Source: Thermocrispum agreste DSM 44070
GTDB lineage: Bacteria > Actinomycetota > Actinomycetes > Mycobacteriales > Pseudonocardiaceae
Length of the DNA stretch: 64,000 nucleotides
Direction of reading: 5' to 3'
Assembly (NCBI RefSeq): GCF_000427905.1
Contig: NZ_ATYX01000006.1
Span: 310,001 to 374,000, forward strand
Below, piece by piece: positions 44,683 through 54,788 of this stretch (positions are counted from its first letter, which is position 1; each line of letters begins with the position of its first letter). The notes under the pieces were generated by a model. That model was given only the letters and a program-made list of their open reading frames with translations. It was not told where the DNA came from and searched no databases. The position numbers were made by a program, and so were the translations under genes.

Positions 44683-47600
44683 ATGACCGGCACAACCGAT
44701 CTGCACCAGCCGAAGCATCCCGTACGGTTCGTCACCGCGTCGAGCCTGTTCGACGGCCACGACGCGTCGATCAACATCATGCGGCGCATCCTGCAGTCGC
44801 AGGGCGCGGAAGTGATCCACCTCGGCCACAACCGCTCGGTCGACGAGGTCGTCACCGCGGCCATCACCGAGGACGTGCAGGGCGTGGCGGTGTCGGCCTA
44901 CCAGGGCGGGCACGTGGAGTACTTCACCTACCTGGTCGAGCTGCTCGCCGAGCGCGGGGCGAGCCACATCCGGGTCTACGGCGGTGGCGGCGGCGTGATC
45001 GTGCCGGACGAGATCGAGCTGCTGCATTCCCGCGGCGTGGCACGCATCTTCTCCCCGGAGGACGGCCAGCGGCTCGGCCTGCCCGGCATGGTCAACGTGA
45101 TGATCCGCGAATGCGACTTCGACCTGGCCGCACGGGGACCCGAATCGGTCGAACAGGTGCTGGCAGGGGACACCGCGGCGCTGGCGCGGGTGATCACCCA
45201 GCTGGAGGCGGGTGTGCTGCCGGACGACTGGATGTCGGCCCTCGCGGAGGCCGCGGCGCAGCGCAGCGTCCCGGTGCTGGGCATCACCGGCACCGGCGGC
45301 TCCGGGAAGTCGTCGCTGACCGACGAGCTGGTCCGCCGGTTCCGCGTCGACCAGGAGGACAAGCTGCGCATCGCCGTCCTGGCGATCGATCCGACCCGCC
45401 GGAAGGGCGGTGGGGCACTGCTCGGCGACCGCATCCGGATGAACTGCCTCGGCGAGTGGCCGGGCAGCGGCCACCAGGGCGGCAGCCCGATCATGTTCCG
45501 GTCCATGGCCACCCGCACCCACACCGGTGAGATCCCGGAGGCGCTGGACGGCGCGGTGACGGCCTGCAAGGCGGCCGGTTTCGACTTGATCATCGTCGAG
45601 ACCCCCGGCATCGGCCAGGGCGACGCGGGCATCGTCGAGCACGTGGACGCCTCGCTGTACGTGATGACGCCGGAGTTCGGCGCCGCGTCGCAGCTGGAGA
45701 AGATCGACATGCTCGACTTCGCCGACGCGGTGGCCATCAACAAGTTCGAGCGCAGGGGCGCCGAGGACGCGCGGCGTGACGTGTCCCGGCAGATGCTGCG
45801 CAACCGGGAGGAGTTCGGCAAGTCGCCGGAGGACATGCCGGTCTTCGGCACCAGCGCGGCGAAGTTCAACGACGACGGGGTCACCGCGCTCTACCACTTC
45901 CTGCGCGACCTGCTGGCCGAGCGTGGCCTGACCGTCTCCACCGGGGTGCTGCCGCGGGTGAGCACCAAGGTGTCCACCGGGGCGAGCACGATCATCCCGC
46001 CGACCCGCGCGTCGTATCTCGCCGAGATCGCCGAGACGGTGCGCGCGTACCACCGGCGGACCGAGCAGCAGGCCGAGGCGGTGCGCAAGCTCGACCAGCT
46101 CACCGCTGCCCGGGACGCGCTGGCCGCGGCCGGCAAGGACACCTCCGCGGTGGAGGAGCTGATCCAGGCCGCTGACGCGGAGGTCTCCGACGAGTCCAAG
46201 CAGCTGCTCGCCGAGCACGCCAAGCGGGCCGAGGCCTACCGCGGGGAAGAGCTCGTGGTGCGGGTCCGCGACAAGGAGCTGCACACCCGGCTGTGGCGGG
46301 ACACGCTGTCGGGCAGCCGCATCCCGCGGGTGGCGCTGCCGCGCTACGTCGACCGCGGTGAGCTGTTGTCGTTCCTGCGGCGGGAGAACCTGCCCGGCTA
46401 CTTCCCGTTCACCGCGGGGGTCTTCCCGTTCAAGCGGGAGGAAGAGGAGCCGGGCCGGATGTTCGCAGGCGAGGGCGACCCGTTCCGCACCAACCGGCGG
46501 TTCAAGTACCTGTCCGCCGACTCCAAGGCCAAGCGGTTGTCCACCGCGTTCGACTCGGTGACGCTGTACGGGCACGACCCGGACACCAGGCCGGACATCT
46601 ACGGCAAGATCGGCACCTCCGGTGTCTCGGTCGCCACGCTCGACGACATGAAGGAGCTGTACGCCGGGTTCGACCTGACCTCGCCGAACACGTCGGTGTC
46701 GATGACCATCAACGGCCCTGCGCCGACGATCCTGGCGTTCTTCCTCAACACCGCCATCGACCAGAAGCTCGACGCGTTCCGGGCCGAGCACGGCAGGGAG
46801 CCGACCGAGCAGGAAGCGGCCGAGCTGCGCGAGTGGGTGCTGCGTAACGTCCGCGGCACGGTGCAGGCCGACATCCTCAAGGAGGACCAGGGGCAGAACA
46901 CCTGCATCTTCTCCACCGAGTTCTCGCTGCGCATGATGTCCGACATCCAGGAGTGGTTCATCGAGCATGGCGTGCGCAACTTCTACTCGGTGTCGATCTC
47001 TGGCTACCACATCGCCGAGGCGGGTGCGAACCCGATCTCCCAGCTGGCGTTCACCCTCGCCAACGGGTTCACCTACGTCGAGGCCTACCTGGCCCGCGGC
47101 ATGGACGTGAACGATTTCGCGCCCAACCTGTCGTTCTTCTTCTCCAACGGCATGGACGCCGAGTACACCGTGCTCGGCCGGGTGGCCAGGCGGATCTGGG
47201 CCATCGCCATGAAGGAGCGGTACGGCGCCAACGAACGGTCGCAGAAGCTGAAGTACCACATCCAGACTTCCGGCCGGTCGCTGCATGCCCAGGAGATGGC
47301 GTTCAACGACATCCGCACCACGCTGCAAGCGCTGTGCGCGCTCTACGACAACGCCAATTCGCTGCACACCAACGCCTACGACGAGGCCATCACCACGCCG
47401 ACCGAGGCGTCGGTGCGCCGCGCCATGGCAATCCAGAAGATCATCAACCAGGAGTGGGGCCTGTCGAAGAACGAGAACCCGCTGCAGGGCTCGTTCATCG
47501 TGGACGAGCTGACCGACCTGGTGGAGGAGGCCGTGTTGGCCGAGTTCGAGAAGATCTCGGCCCGCGGCGGGGTGCTCGGCGCGATGGAGACCGGCTACCA

Positions 47601-47952
47601 GCGCGGCCGTATCCAGGACGAGTCGATGCTGTACGAGCGGCTCAAGCACACCGGCGAGCTGCCGATCATCGGGGTGAACACGTTCCGCAACCCGAATCCG
47701 CAGGACGACGAGGTCACCGTGGAGCTGGCGCGGGCGACCGAGGAGGAGAAGCAGTCGCAGCTGCAGCGGGTGGCCGACTTCAAGCGCAGGCACCGGGACG
47801 AGGCGCCGGCCGCCTTGCGGCGCCTGCAGGAGGCGGCCCGCAACGGCGAGAACGTCTTCGACGTCCTGATGGACGCCGCGCGGGTGTGCACGCTCGGACA
47901 GATCACCGAAGCGTTCTTCGAGGTCGGCGGCCAGTACCGGCGCAACGTCTGA
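44683..47952 (+). CDS. icmF: Fused isobutyryl-CoA mutase IcmF
   Basis: Adenosylcobalamin-dependent mutase of 1089 residues with its G-protein chaperone built in. The order is an N-terminal B12-binding domain (~14-145; SLFDGHDASINIM with the B12-ligand His), a MeaB-like GTPase domain (~195-410; P-loop GITGTGGSGKSSLTDE near residue 205, IVETPGIGQGDAG), a linker, and a C-terminal mutase TIM barrel (FTAGVFPFKREEEEPGRMF, YHIQTSGRSLHAQEM, INQEWGLSKNENPLQGS). The FTAGVFPFKR segment, in place of the tyrosine-containing RGPYxTMY of methylmalonyl-CoA mutase, marks IcmF. It interconverts isobutyryl- and n-butyryl-CoA (some act on isovaleryl/pivalyl-CoA), linking valine catabolism to butyryl-CoA. No cobalamin riboswitch is evident upstream. 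Confidence 0.95.
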   Translation: MTGTTDLHQPKHPVRFVTASSLFDGHDASINIMRRILQSQGAEVIHLGHNRSVDEVVTAAITEDVQGVAVSAYQGGHVEYFTYLVELLAERGASHIRVYGGGGGVIVPDEIELLHSRGVARIFSPEDGQRLGLPGMVNVMIRECDFDLAARGPESVEQVLAGDTAALARVITQLEAGVLPDDWMSALAEAAAQRSVPVLGITGTGGSGKSSLTDELVRRFRVDQEDKLRIAVLAIDPTRRKGGGALLGDRIRMNCLGEWPGSGHQGGSPIMFRSMATRTHTGEIPEALDGAVTACKAAGFDLIIVETPGIGQGDAGIVEHVDASLYVMTPEFGAASQLEKIDMLDFADAVAINKFERRGAEDARRDVSRQMLRNREEFGKSPEDMPVFGTSAAKFNDDGVTALYHFLRDLLAERGLTVSTGVLPRVSTKVSTGASTIIPPTRASYLAEIAETVRAYHRRTEQQAEAVRKLDQLTAARDALAAAGKDTSAVEELIQAADAEVSDESKQLLAEHAKRAEAYRGEELVVRVRDKELHTRLWRDTLSGSRIPRVALPRYVDRGELLSFLRRENLPGYFPFTAGVFPFKREEEEPGRMFAGEGDPFRTNRRFKYLSADSKAKRLSTAFDSVTLYGHDPDTRPDIYGKIGTSGVSVATLDDMKELYAGFDLTSPNTSVSMTINGPAPTILAFFLNTAIDQKLDAFRAEHGREPTEQEAAELREWVLRNVRGTVQADILKEDQGQNTCIFSTEFSLRMMSDIQEWFIEHGVRNFYSVSISGYHIAEAGANPISQLAFTLANGFTYVEAYLARGMDVNDFAPNLSFFFSNGMDAEYTVLGRVARRIWAIAMKERYGANERSQKLKYHIQTSGRSLHAQEMAFNDIRTTLQALCALYDNANSLHTNAYDEAITTPTEASVRRAMAIQKIINQEWGLSKNENPLQGSFIVDELTDLVEEAVLAEFEKISARGGVLGAMETGYQRGRIQDESMLYERLKHTGELPIIGVNTFRNPNPQDDEVTVELARATEEEKQSQLQRVADFKRRHRDEAPAALRRLQEAARNGENVFDVLMDAARVCTLGQITEAFFEVGGQYRRNV

Positions 47953-47970
47953 CCGGCCGGGACGACAAGG

Positions 47971-48003
47971 CAGGGCCCCTCACCGCGCCGGTGAGGGGCC
48001 CTG
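47971..48003. terminator. Bidirectional terminator between icmF and the converging gene
   Basis: A perfect 14-bp stem (CAGGGCCCCTCACC at 47971-47984 and GGTGAGGGGCCCTG at 47990-48003) closes a 5-nt loop, 19 nt after icmF and 30 nt after the converging minus-strand gene. Confidence 0.85.
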
Positions 48004-48033
48004 CGCACGATCGGTCCCGCGTCGTCGGACTGG

Positions 48034-48762
48034 CTAACCGGCGGGCTCGCCCGTGGTGACCGGCTGCTGGACGCAGATCTCCCACACGTCGCCGTTCTTC
48101 TTCAGCGGCACGGGAATGGTGCCCTCGGTCGGCTTGCCGTCGTCGACCTGCCGGTAGTGCGCCGTGGCGGAATCCGAACCGGCCTGCTCGACCTTGGCGA
48201 CCTCGATGGTGAGGTTCTCCGGCTGGTCGGCGAACACGTCACCGTTGTCCAGGGCCTTGCCGATCTCGCCCTTGAGGTTGGCCTCGCACAGCAGCGCCTT
48301 CACGCCGTCGACGTCGCGGTCGTTGAACGCCGACGCGAACGCGTCCGCGGTCTCCTGCGCTGTCGCACCCTTGCTCGGCCCGGTGCCGAGCAGGACGATC
48401 AGCAGCACGACACCGCCGATGACGACGAGGGCGCCCACCCCGCCGAGGATCCGCGGCCACTTGCTCTTCCTGCCGTCCTCGTCGTCGGAAAACGGGTCCT
48501 GGCCTGCCGGCTGCCCCGGCTGCCCGAACCCGGGCTGTTGTCCCTGCCAGCCACCGGGCTGCTGGCCCTGCCAGGCATCGGTCTGCTGACCCTGCCAGTC
48601 ACCGGGTGGCTGGGCCTGCCACTGGTCGGGCTGCTGCCAGCCGCCCGATGAGCCGGGCGGCTGCGCCTGCCAGGCGTCCGGCTGCTGGGGGAAGCCGCCG
48701 CCGGGTGGCTGGCCGTGCGGATACTGCGGGAAAGGGCCCTGAGGGCCGGGCGGCTGGGTCAT
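48034..48762 (-). CDS. Pro/Gln-rich membrane-anchored protein (paralogue A)
   Basis: Protein of 242 residues. About 95 N-terminal residues are a cytoplasmic low-complexity region made of PPGxWQGQQ-like repeats. One TM helix follows (GALVVIGGVVLLIVLLGTGP), then an extracytoplasmic alpha+beta domain of about 110 residues resembling the DUF4878/lumazine-binding-like group (TAQETADAFASAFNDRDVDG, VKALLCEANLKGEI) with two Cys. Layout and key phrases match the gene 0.2 kb upstream (GGVGALVVxGGVxLLIVLLG), so the two are tandem paralogues. Function unknown. Confidence 0.8.
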   Translation of the reverse strand: MTQPPGPQGPFPQYPHGQPPGGGFPQQPDAWQAQPPGSSGGWQQPDQWQAQPPGDWQGQQTDAWQGQQPGGWQGQQPGFGQPGQPAGQDPFSDDEDGRKSKWPRILGGVGALVVIGGVVLLIVLLGTGPSKGATAQETADAFASAFNDRDVDGVKALLCEANLKGEIGKALDNGDVFADQPENLTIEVAKVEQAGSDSATAHYRQVDDGKPTEGTIPVPLKKNGDVWEICVQQPVTTGEPAG

Positions 48763-48901
48763 GTGTCTCCTCGACGATCACATCACCGACGGGGCCTGAT
48801 GCGTGAGCGCAACGGTATCAATGCCGTCATCGGGCGCATGAGCGGTCATCCGACATATCGCCCCATACTCCCGCAGCATGACAACGGCGTGCGCGACATG
48901 A

Positions 48902-48939
48902 CGAAAGGGCCGGAAACCAGGTGGTTCCGGCCCCTTTCG
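48902..48939. terminator. Terminator downstream of paralogue B
   Basis: A long stem (CGAAAGGGCCGGAA pairs with TTCCGGCCCCTTTCG, one bulge) lies at 48902-48939, just after the stop of the minus-strand gene at 48966. Confidence 0.8.
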
Positions 48940-48965
48940 CCAGATCGTTCGGCCCGTGTGCCGGG

Positions 48966-49763
48966 TCAGTTCGGCATGCCCGGATTCGGGATGCCGCCCG
49001 GGCTCGGAATGTCACCCGGGCTCGGAATGTCTCCCGGGCTCGGGATGTCTCCCGGGCTCGGGATGTCACCCGGGCTCGGAATGTCGCCACCCGAGGGAAG
49101 CTCGGGCATGTTCGACGCGTCGAGGGTCTTGGTGCCGCAGAACTTCCAGTCGTCGCCTTCCTTGACGAAGATCAACGTCTCCGTGCGTTCCTTGCCGTCC
49201 TTGGTGATGTTGATGGCGACTTCGGCCTTGGTGTCGCTGACCTCCTTGACCTCACCGACTTCGGCGGTGACGCCGTCCGGGATCCCGGAGTTGGAGGTGT
49301 CCTTGACCTTCTCCAGGGCCTTCCTCATGTTCTCGCAGGACACCGAGGCGAGGCCCTCGGCGTCGCCGTCCTTCAGGTAGTCGAGCGCGGTGTTCGCCGC
49401 CGACTCGGGGTCACCGGTGCCGCCACCGCCGAGCAGCACGATCAGCAGGATGACACCACCGACGACGACGAGCGCTCCGACACCACCGAGGATCCACGGC
49501 AGCGGGCTCTTCTTCTGCGGTCCCGGTCCGCCCGCCGGGAAGCCACCGGTGGGCGGGTAGCCGGGCGGCGGGCCCTGCGGCGGACCGAAACCGGCCTGCT
49601 GGCCCTGCGGGGGACCGTAACCGGGCTGCTGGCCCTGCGGGGGACCGTAACCGGGCTGCTGGGGGAACCCTCCGCTGGGCGGCTGCCCCTGACCAGGAAA
49701 CCCGCCTCCAGGCGGCTGCCCAGGCTGCTGCGGGTACGGCCCTGGGCCGGGTGGTTGTGACAT
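48966..49763 (-). CDS. Pro/Gln-rich membrane-anchored protein (paralogue B) with PSPGD repeats
   Basis: Protein of 265 residues from ATG 49763 (MSQPPGPGPYPQQPGQPP). The N-terminal ~90 residues consist of GYGPPQGQQ/AGFGPPQGP repeats. One TM helix (GALVVVGGVILLIVLLGGGG) is followed by a small extracytoplasmic domain (VSCENMRKALEKVKD, EVKEVSDTKAEVAINITK, DDWKFCGTKTLDASNMPEL). Unlike its neighbour it ends in a run of six five-residue repeats (DIPSPG), encoded by near-identical 15-nt units at about 48990-49090. Two Cys could form a disulphide. Function unknown; membrane-anchored surface role inferred. Confidence 0.8.
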   Translation of the reverse strand: MSQPPGPGPYPQQPGQPPGGGFPGQGQPPSGGFPQQPGYGPPQGQQPGYGPPQGQQAGFGPPQGPPPGYPPTGGFPAGGPGPQKKSPLPWILGGVGALVVVGGVILLIVLLGGGGTGDPESAANTALDYLKDGDAEGLASVSCENMRKALEKVKDTSNSGIPDGVTAEVGEVKEVSDTKAEVAINITKDGKERTETLIFVKEGDDWKFCGTKTLDASNMPELPSGGDIPSPGDIPSPGDIPSPGDIPSPGDIPSPGGIPNPGMPN

Positions 49764-50025
49764 GCGCACTCCTTGCGTCAAAGCTGGGGCGGCGCCGCCT
49801 GGTGCACCCTGCGGCATGGGCAGACCAAGACGCGCCGGAGACGATTGCGCGAGCGAGTCTAGGTCATCCGGATGATCCACAATGGCGGTATCCGGAAACT
49901 GTGCCGCCGGCTCGATGGCCGGTATTCGGCAAGCTGCGCATAACGGACGTTTCGTGAATTTGCCGGGCGTCGTGCCGTTCGCCGCCCGTGCAGCGATGTC
50001 GGTGGTCACTGCCATACTCCGCGGC

Positions 50026-50490
50026 ATGGTCCAGTGGGCGCAGTTCGAGCAGGAAGAACCGGAGTTCGCCGCGGAAGTACGGAAGCGTTTCACGGCGGCC
50101 AGGCACCATGTGCTGGCGACACTGCGGGCGGACGGATCGCCGCGCGTCAGCGGCACCGAGGTCGATTTCCAGCACGGTCACGTGCAGTTCGGATCGATGC
50201 TCGGTGCGCGCAAGGCGCAGGACTTGCGGCGCGACGGCCGGTGCGCGATCCACGCCAACTCCGGCGACGGGTCGATGGCCGAACCGGACGCGAAGATCAG
50301 CGGGATCGCGACGGAGGTCGACGATCCCGCCGCCAAGGAGCCGATGCAGTCCCCCGACGGCGAGCCGATGGACTACCACCTGTTCCGGCTCGACCTGACC
50401 GAGGCGGTGCTGACCAAGCCGGAGGGGAATCTGCTGGTGATCCGCAGCTGGCGTCCGGGGAAGGGAATTCGGCGCTTCACCCGTACATGA
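50026..50490 (+). CDS. Pyridoxamine 5'-phosphate oxidase-fold (PPOX/FDOR) protein
   Basis: Split-barrel flavin/F420-binding-fold protein of 154 residues: RHHVLATLRADGSPRVSGTE, FGSMLGARKAQDLRRDGRCA, AEPDAKISGIATEVDD, and YHLFRLDLTEAVLT. Such proteins bind FMN, F420 or haem; the cofactor cannot be told from sequence alone. ATG 50026 begins the conserved domain, and a -10-like CATACT lies about 8 nt upstream, suggesting a leaderless transcript. The frame is open upstream to 49882 but with no conserved content. Confidence 0.85.
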   Translation: MVQWAQFEQEEPEFAAEVRKRFTAARHHVLATLRADGSPRVSGTEVDFQHGHVQFGSMLGARKAQDLRRDGRCAIHANSGDGSMAEPDAKISGIATEVDDPAAKEPMQSPDGEPMDYHLFRLDLTEAVLTKPEGNLLVIRSWRPGKGIRRFTRT

Positions 50491-51196
50491 GACGGCGGGC
50501 CGTCGTGGCTGCGGGTGGCCGCCGGACCGGACGCGATGGCGGCGCGACTGCGGATCGCCGCAGTGGCCGGCCGCCACGGCCGAGGATGCTCCGAGCGGCG
50601 CGGGCCGCTGCTCCGTTCGAGCACGACGAGGCCACCAGGGCCGGGGAGCATGAGTCATGCGAGCGGTCCGACCGGGGGACGACGCCGGGGCGCCGCCGCG
50701 CCGAGGTGAGGAGGCAGCCGCGTGGCTGGCTGTCCTCGATGCATGAGCGTGCGTGGATGCATGAAGCGTGCGTGGCGGCCAGGCGTCGTCGACGAAGGAG
50801 CAGACAGGCCCAAAGCTCCGTATGTCATCACCGGACGGCCAGCGGTCACCGTGCGGGTGAGCGCCGATGGCAGGGCGCGCCGCGCTCGCGGCCGAGCGCA
50901 TGGCCTCGTCGTGTGACCGGCGGGCCATCGGCCGGGCGCTCGCGAAGCCACTGCGGGGGACCAGGCGAGCGGCGACCTGCAGTGATGTCCGGATGCGGGT
51001 CGTGCGCGGCGGTCAGCGGGTGACCTCGAGCGCATGGCCTGGCACGAGCCTTCGGGGTATCGGCCGAGGGTTCATGGCATGGGGTGGACGACGAGCGCCT
51101 GCTGCCGGAGGTGGCGGGTTCACCCGACGCGCTCGTGGCGTGGGGGCTTCCCCAGCGTGATCGTCGGCGGGCGAGAACCGTGGCAGGCTGGTCTGC
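50491..51196. other. Gene-free region before the fumarylacetoacetase pseudogene
   Basis: 706 nt of GC-rich sequence with no credible gene. It includes a tandem duplication of GATGCATGArGCGTGCGTG-like units at about 50738-50775. ORFs here lack RBS and recognisable domains. Confidence 0.4.
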
Positions 51197-52238
51197 GTGA
51201 CCGGGCGGATGTGGTTCGAGGCGCCGGAGGGGAGCCGGTTCGGACTGCTGACACTGCCTTACGGGGTGTTCACGCAGCCGGACCGGCGGGGCTTGGCAGG
51301 CAGGCGGCGGATCGGTGTCGCCGTGGGCGACAGCGTGCTGGACATCGGCGCGGTGGCCGGCGTGCTGGGGGAGGAGTTCGCACCGCTGCTGGAGGCGGAG
51401 GTGCTCAACCCGCTCATGGCGGCGGGGCGGCCGATCTGGCAGGCCGTCCGGGAGCGGATCGTCGCGTGGTTGACCGATCCCGAGTACCGGCCTGCGGTCC
51501 TGGCGCATCTCGCGCCACTGGATGCCGTCGAGCTGCACGTCCCGTTCGAAGTCGCCGATCCGCAAGCTGGATTTCCAGGCCGAGGTCGGTTTCGTGGTCG
51601 GTGCACCGAGCGAACCCGGAGAGCGGGTGTCTGCAGAGGCGTTCGCCCAGCACGTCTTCGGAGCGTGCCTGGTCAACGCCTGGTCGGCGCGCGACATCGA
51701 GCATTTCGACATGAAGCTGCTCGCAGGCGCGCCGGGCACGCCGTTCACGATGTCGATATCACCATGGGTCGTCCCGTTGCAGGCGCTGGAACACGCCAGG
51801 GTTCCCGCCCCGGCGCAGGAGCCGGAGCCCGCGCCGTATCTTCGTGGTGGCCGCGACTGGGGGCTGGACGTCCAGCTCGAAGTGCGGATCAACGGGCACG
51901 TGGTGGCCCAGCCACCGTTCGCCGCGCTGTACTGGACACCGGCGCAACAGCTGGCGCAGCTGACCGTCACCGGAGGCGCCCTGCGCACCGGTGACGTGAT
52001 CGCTTCCGGTGCGGTGTCCGGCCCGGAACCGAATCAGCGGGGCAGCCTGCTGGAACTGTCCTGGGACGGCACGGACCCGGTGCTGCTCGGCGACGGCACC
52101 GAGCGTTCGTATCTGCTCGACGAGGACGTCGTCACGATCGCCGCGACGGCTCCGGGCCCGGGTGGGGAGCACGTCCGGTTCGGCGAGGTCACCGGGCGGG
52201 TGGCCCCGGCCGTGGTCGAGCAGGCGCACCAGGGGTGA
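51197..52238 (+). pseudogene. fahA: Fumarylacetoacetase pseudogene (internal deletion plus frameshift)
   Basis: Two frames together give one decayed fumarylacetoacetate hydrolase (tyrosine/homogentisate breakdown). Frame 2 from GTG 51197 gives the N-terminal domain (RFGLLTLPYGVF to VPFEVAD near 51559). Frame 3 from about 51561 resumes at RKLDFQAEVGFVVG and runs to 52238. The block normally between these points (about 65-70 residues, with YVDFYxSEHHATN and its metal Asp and catalytic His) is gone. Other active-site positions are also lost: NDWSARD is NAWSARD, the first Glu of the ExE metal pair is Gln (DFQAEV), and the GKSF lysine region is GTPF. This is decay, not a single sequencing slip. 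Confidence 0.85.
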
Positions 52239-52241
52239 CGG

Positions 52242-52871
52242 CTAGCGGGAGTGGACCTGCAGCAGCTGTTCGACCTCGTCGTCGGTGACCTGGGTGAAAT
52301 CCTGGTACCACTGCCCGACGGCACGGAAATGCGGCGGGCGCCGCAAGCAGTACACGGCGTCGGCCACCTCTTCCACCCGGCGGATCGCCGCGTAGGACCC
52401 GACCGGCACCGCCACGCTCACCGAGAGCGGGCGGCGGGCGAGCACGGCGTTCACCGCCGCCAGCGCGGTAAGGCCCGTGGCCAGCCCGTCGTCGACGATC
52501 AGCACGTCGCGCCCGGTGACGTCGAGCGCCCTCACCTGGTAACGCTGCTGTTTGCGCCGCGCCTCGGCCACCGCGGCCTCGCTGCGCCGTACCACGTCCT
52601 CCCTGGTCAGGCCGAGCGCCGCCAATGTCTTGTCGTCGTAGAACACTGCCCCGTCCGCGGTGACCGCGCCGACGGCCAGCTCGGGCTGTGCCGGTGCGCC
52701 GATCTTGCCCGCCACCACCACGTCCAGCGGCGCGTTCAGCTCTTCCGCGACACCGGCCGCGACCGGCACCCCGCCGCGAGGCAGCGCCAGCACGACTGGG
52801 CTGGTCCACCCGTGCTTGGCCAGTTCGATGCCCAGCCGGCGGCCTGCCGACATCCGGTTGCGAAAGCGCAT
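52242..52871 (-). CDS. Phosphoribosyltransferase-family protein
   Basis: Type I phosphoribosyltransferase-fold protein of 209 residues. The PRPP-binding loop is DVLIVDDGLATGLTALAAV, and the N-terminus has PVVLALPRGGVPVAAGVAEE as in the widespread PRT proteins often found beside stress or hydrolase genes. The substrate is not predictable, and many members lack demonstrated transferase activity. ATG 52871 has GGAGG 7 nt upstream; GTG 52877 is an alternative. It converges with the fumarylacetoacetase pseudogene (3-nt gap). Confidence 0.88.
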   Translation of the reverse strand: MRFRNRMSAGRRLGIELAKHGWTSPVVLALPRGGVPVAAGVAEELNAPLDVVVAGKIGAPAQPELAVGAVTADGAVFYDDKTLAALGLTREDVVRRSEAAVAEARRKQQRYQVRALDVTGRDVLIVDDGLATGLTALAAVNAVLARRPLSVSVAVPVGSYAAIRRVEEVADAVYCLRRPPHFRAVGQWYQDFTQVTDDEVEQLLQVHSR

Positions 52872-52973
52872 GCTCACACCTCCATCGTCCTCGCCGCGAA
52901 CGGAGCAAGCGAGGCGGATCTCCACTGGTGTTGTGCCCGTTCTTGACGCACACTGGCAGGCGAGGTGTGGCGA

Positions 52974-54773
52974 ATGACACAGACAGAACCAGTCCGTACC
53001 ACGCGCCCGGCCGAGCCGCGTCCACCGGTGAGCATCACACCAGAACGCCCACCGCGCGGCAGCGCGATGGCGCGCATCCTGCGGACCACCGATCACAAGA
53101 CGATCGGGATCCTTTACCTGGTCACGTCCATGGCCTTCTTCATGATCGGCGGGCTGATGGCCCTGCTGATGCGTGGCGAGCTGGCCGTGCCCGGGCTGCA
53201 GTTCTTGTCGTCTGAGCAGTACAACCAGCTGTTCACCATGCACGGCACGGTCATGCTGCTGCTGTACGCGACGCCGATCGTGTTCGCCTTCGCCAACCTC
53301 GTCCTGCCGCTGCAGATCGGCTCACCGGACGTCGCCTTCCCGCGGCTGAACGCGTTCTCGTACTGGTTGTTCCTGTTCGGCGGGCTGATCGTGCTGTCCG
53401 GCTTCGTCACCCCCGGTGGCGCGCCCGACTTCGGCTGGACCGCCTATCCGCCGCTGTCCGACACCGCGCACGCGCCAGGGGTCGGCGCCGATCTGTGGAT
53501 CTTCGGGCTGATCCTGTCCGGCCTGGGCACCATTCTCGGCTCGGTCAACATGATCACCACCGTGGTCTGCCTGCGCGCGCCCGGCATGACCATGTGGCGG
53601 GTCCCGGTCTTCACCTGGAACATCCTGTTCACCGCGGTGCTGGTGCTCGGCGTGTTCCCGATCCTCACCGCGGCGCTGTTCGGGCTGGCAGCCGACCGGC
53701 ACCTGGGGGCGCACGTGTTCGACCCGGCCAACGGCGGGGTGATCCTCTACCAGCACCTGTTCTGGTTCTTCGGCCACCCCGAGGTCTACATCGTGGCCCT
53801 GCCGTTCTTCGGCATCATCACCGAAGTCGTTCCGGTGTTCAGCCGTAAGCCGTTGTTCGGCTACAAGCTGATGGTCTTCGCCACCATGGGGATCACCGGC
53901 CTGTCGTTCACCGTGTGGGCGCACCACATGTTCGCCACCGGTGCGGTGCTGCTGCCGTTCTTCAGCTTCCTGACGTTCCTGATCGCCGTGCCCACCGGCA
54001 TCAAGTTCTTCAACTGGATCGGCACCATGTGGCGCGGCAAGATCACGTTCGAGACCCCGATGCTGTGGGCCGTCGGGTTCATGGCCACGTTCCTGCTCGG
54101 CGGCCTGACCGGCATCATCCTGGCCGCTCCGGTGCTCGACTTCCACGTGCACGACTCGTACTTCGTGGTCGCGCACTTCCACTACGTGCTGTTCGGCACG
54201 ATCGTGTTCGCCACGTTCTCGGGCATCTACTTCTGGTTCCCGAAGTTCACCGGGCGGATGATGGACGAACCGCTCGGCAAGTGGCATTTCTGGCTGACCT
54301 TCATCGGGTTCCACACCACGTTCCTGGTGCAGCACTGGCTGGGCAACGAGGGGATGCCCCGCCGCTACGCCGACTACCTGGAGTCCGACGGCTTCACCTC
54401 GTTGAACATCGTCTCGACGATCGGGTCGTTCATCCTCGGCGTGTCGATGCTGGTGTTCGTCTACAACGTGGTGCGCAGCTATCGGTTCGGCGAGCGGGTG
54501 ACGGTGGACGACCCGTGGGGCTACGGCAACTCGCTGGAGTGGGCCACCAGCTGCCCGCCGCCGCGGCACAACTTCACCGAGCTGCCGCGGATCCGGTCCG
54601 AGCGGCCCGCGTTCGAGCTGCACTACCCGCACATGGTCGAGCGGATGCACACCGAGGGGCACGTCGGCCTGACCGGCAGGCCGCGGCGCGAGCGGTCGCT
54701 GGGGGAGGTGGGCGCGACCGCGGTGGCCGACGGCGAGGGCGACAACGTGCCCGGCCCCAGCGATCCGAAGTGA
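52974..54773 (+). CDS. ctaD: Cytochrome c oxidase subunit I (aa3 type)
   Basis: Haem-copper oxidase core subunit of 599 residues with 12 TM helices. Haem a ligand His is in [15 protein letters not shown]. The CuB His and cross-linked Tyr are in [13 protein letters not shown], the CuB His pair in [10 protein letters not shown], and the haem a/a3 histidines in [12 protein letters not shown]- and K-channel regions look normal. ATG 52974 precedes a ~40-residue Pro/Arg-rich N-terminus. As usual in actinobacteria, ctaD is separate from ctaC/ctaE/qcr, which are not in this window. Confidence 0.97.
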   Translation: MTQTEPVRTTRPAEPRPPVSITPERPPRGSAMARILRTTDHKTIGILYLVTSMAFFMIGGLMALLMRGELAVPGLQFLSSEQYNQLFTMHGTVMLLLYATPIVFAFANLVLPLQIGSPDVAFPRLNAFSYWLFLFGGLIVLSGFVTPGGAPDFGWTAYPPLSDTAHAPGVGADLWIFGLILSGLGTILGSVNMITTVVCLRAPGMTMWRVPVFTWNILFTAVLVLGVFPILTAALFGLAADRHLGAHVFDPANGGVILYQHLFWFFGHPEVYIVALPFFGIITEVVPVFSRKPLFGYKLMVFATMGITGLSFTVWAHHMFATGAVLLPFFSFLTFLIAVPTGIKFFNWIGTMWRGKITFETPMLWAVGFMATFLLGGLTGIILAAPVLDFHVHDSYFVVAHFHYVLFGTIVFATFSGIYFWFPKFTGRMMDEPLGKWHFWLTFIGFHTTFLVQHWLGNEGMPRRYADYLESDGFTSLNIVSTIGSFILGVSMLVFVYNVVRSYRFGERVTVDDPWGYGNSLEWATSCPPPRHNFTELPRIRSERPAFELHYPHMVERMHTEGHVGLTGRPRRERSLGEVGATAVADGEGDNVPGPSDPK

Positions 54774-54788
54774 TCGAGGGCGCGGCAC

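Noticed and set aside
50867-51160. 97-codon frame before the fumarylacetoacetase pseudogene
   Set aside because: No RBS, no recognisable domain, and codon use looks random.
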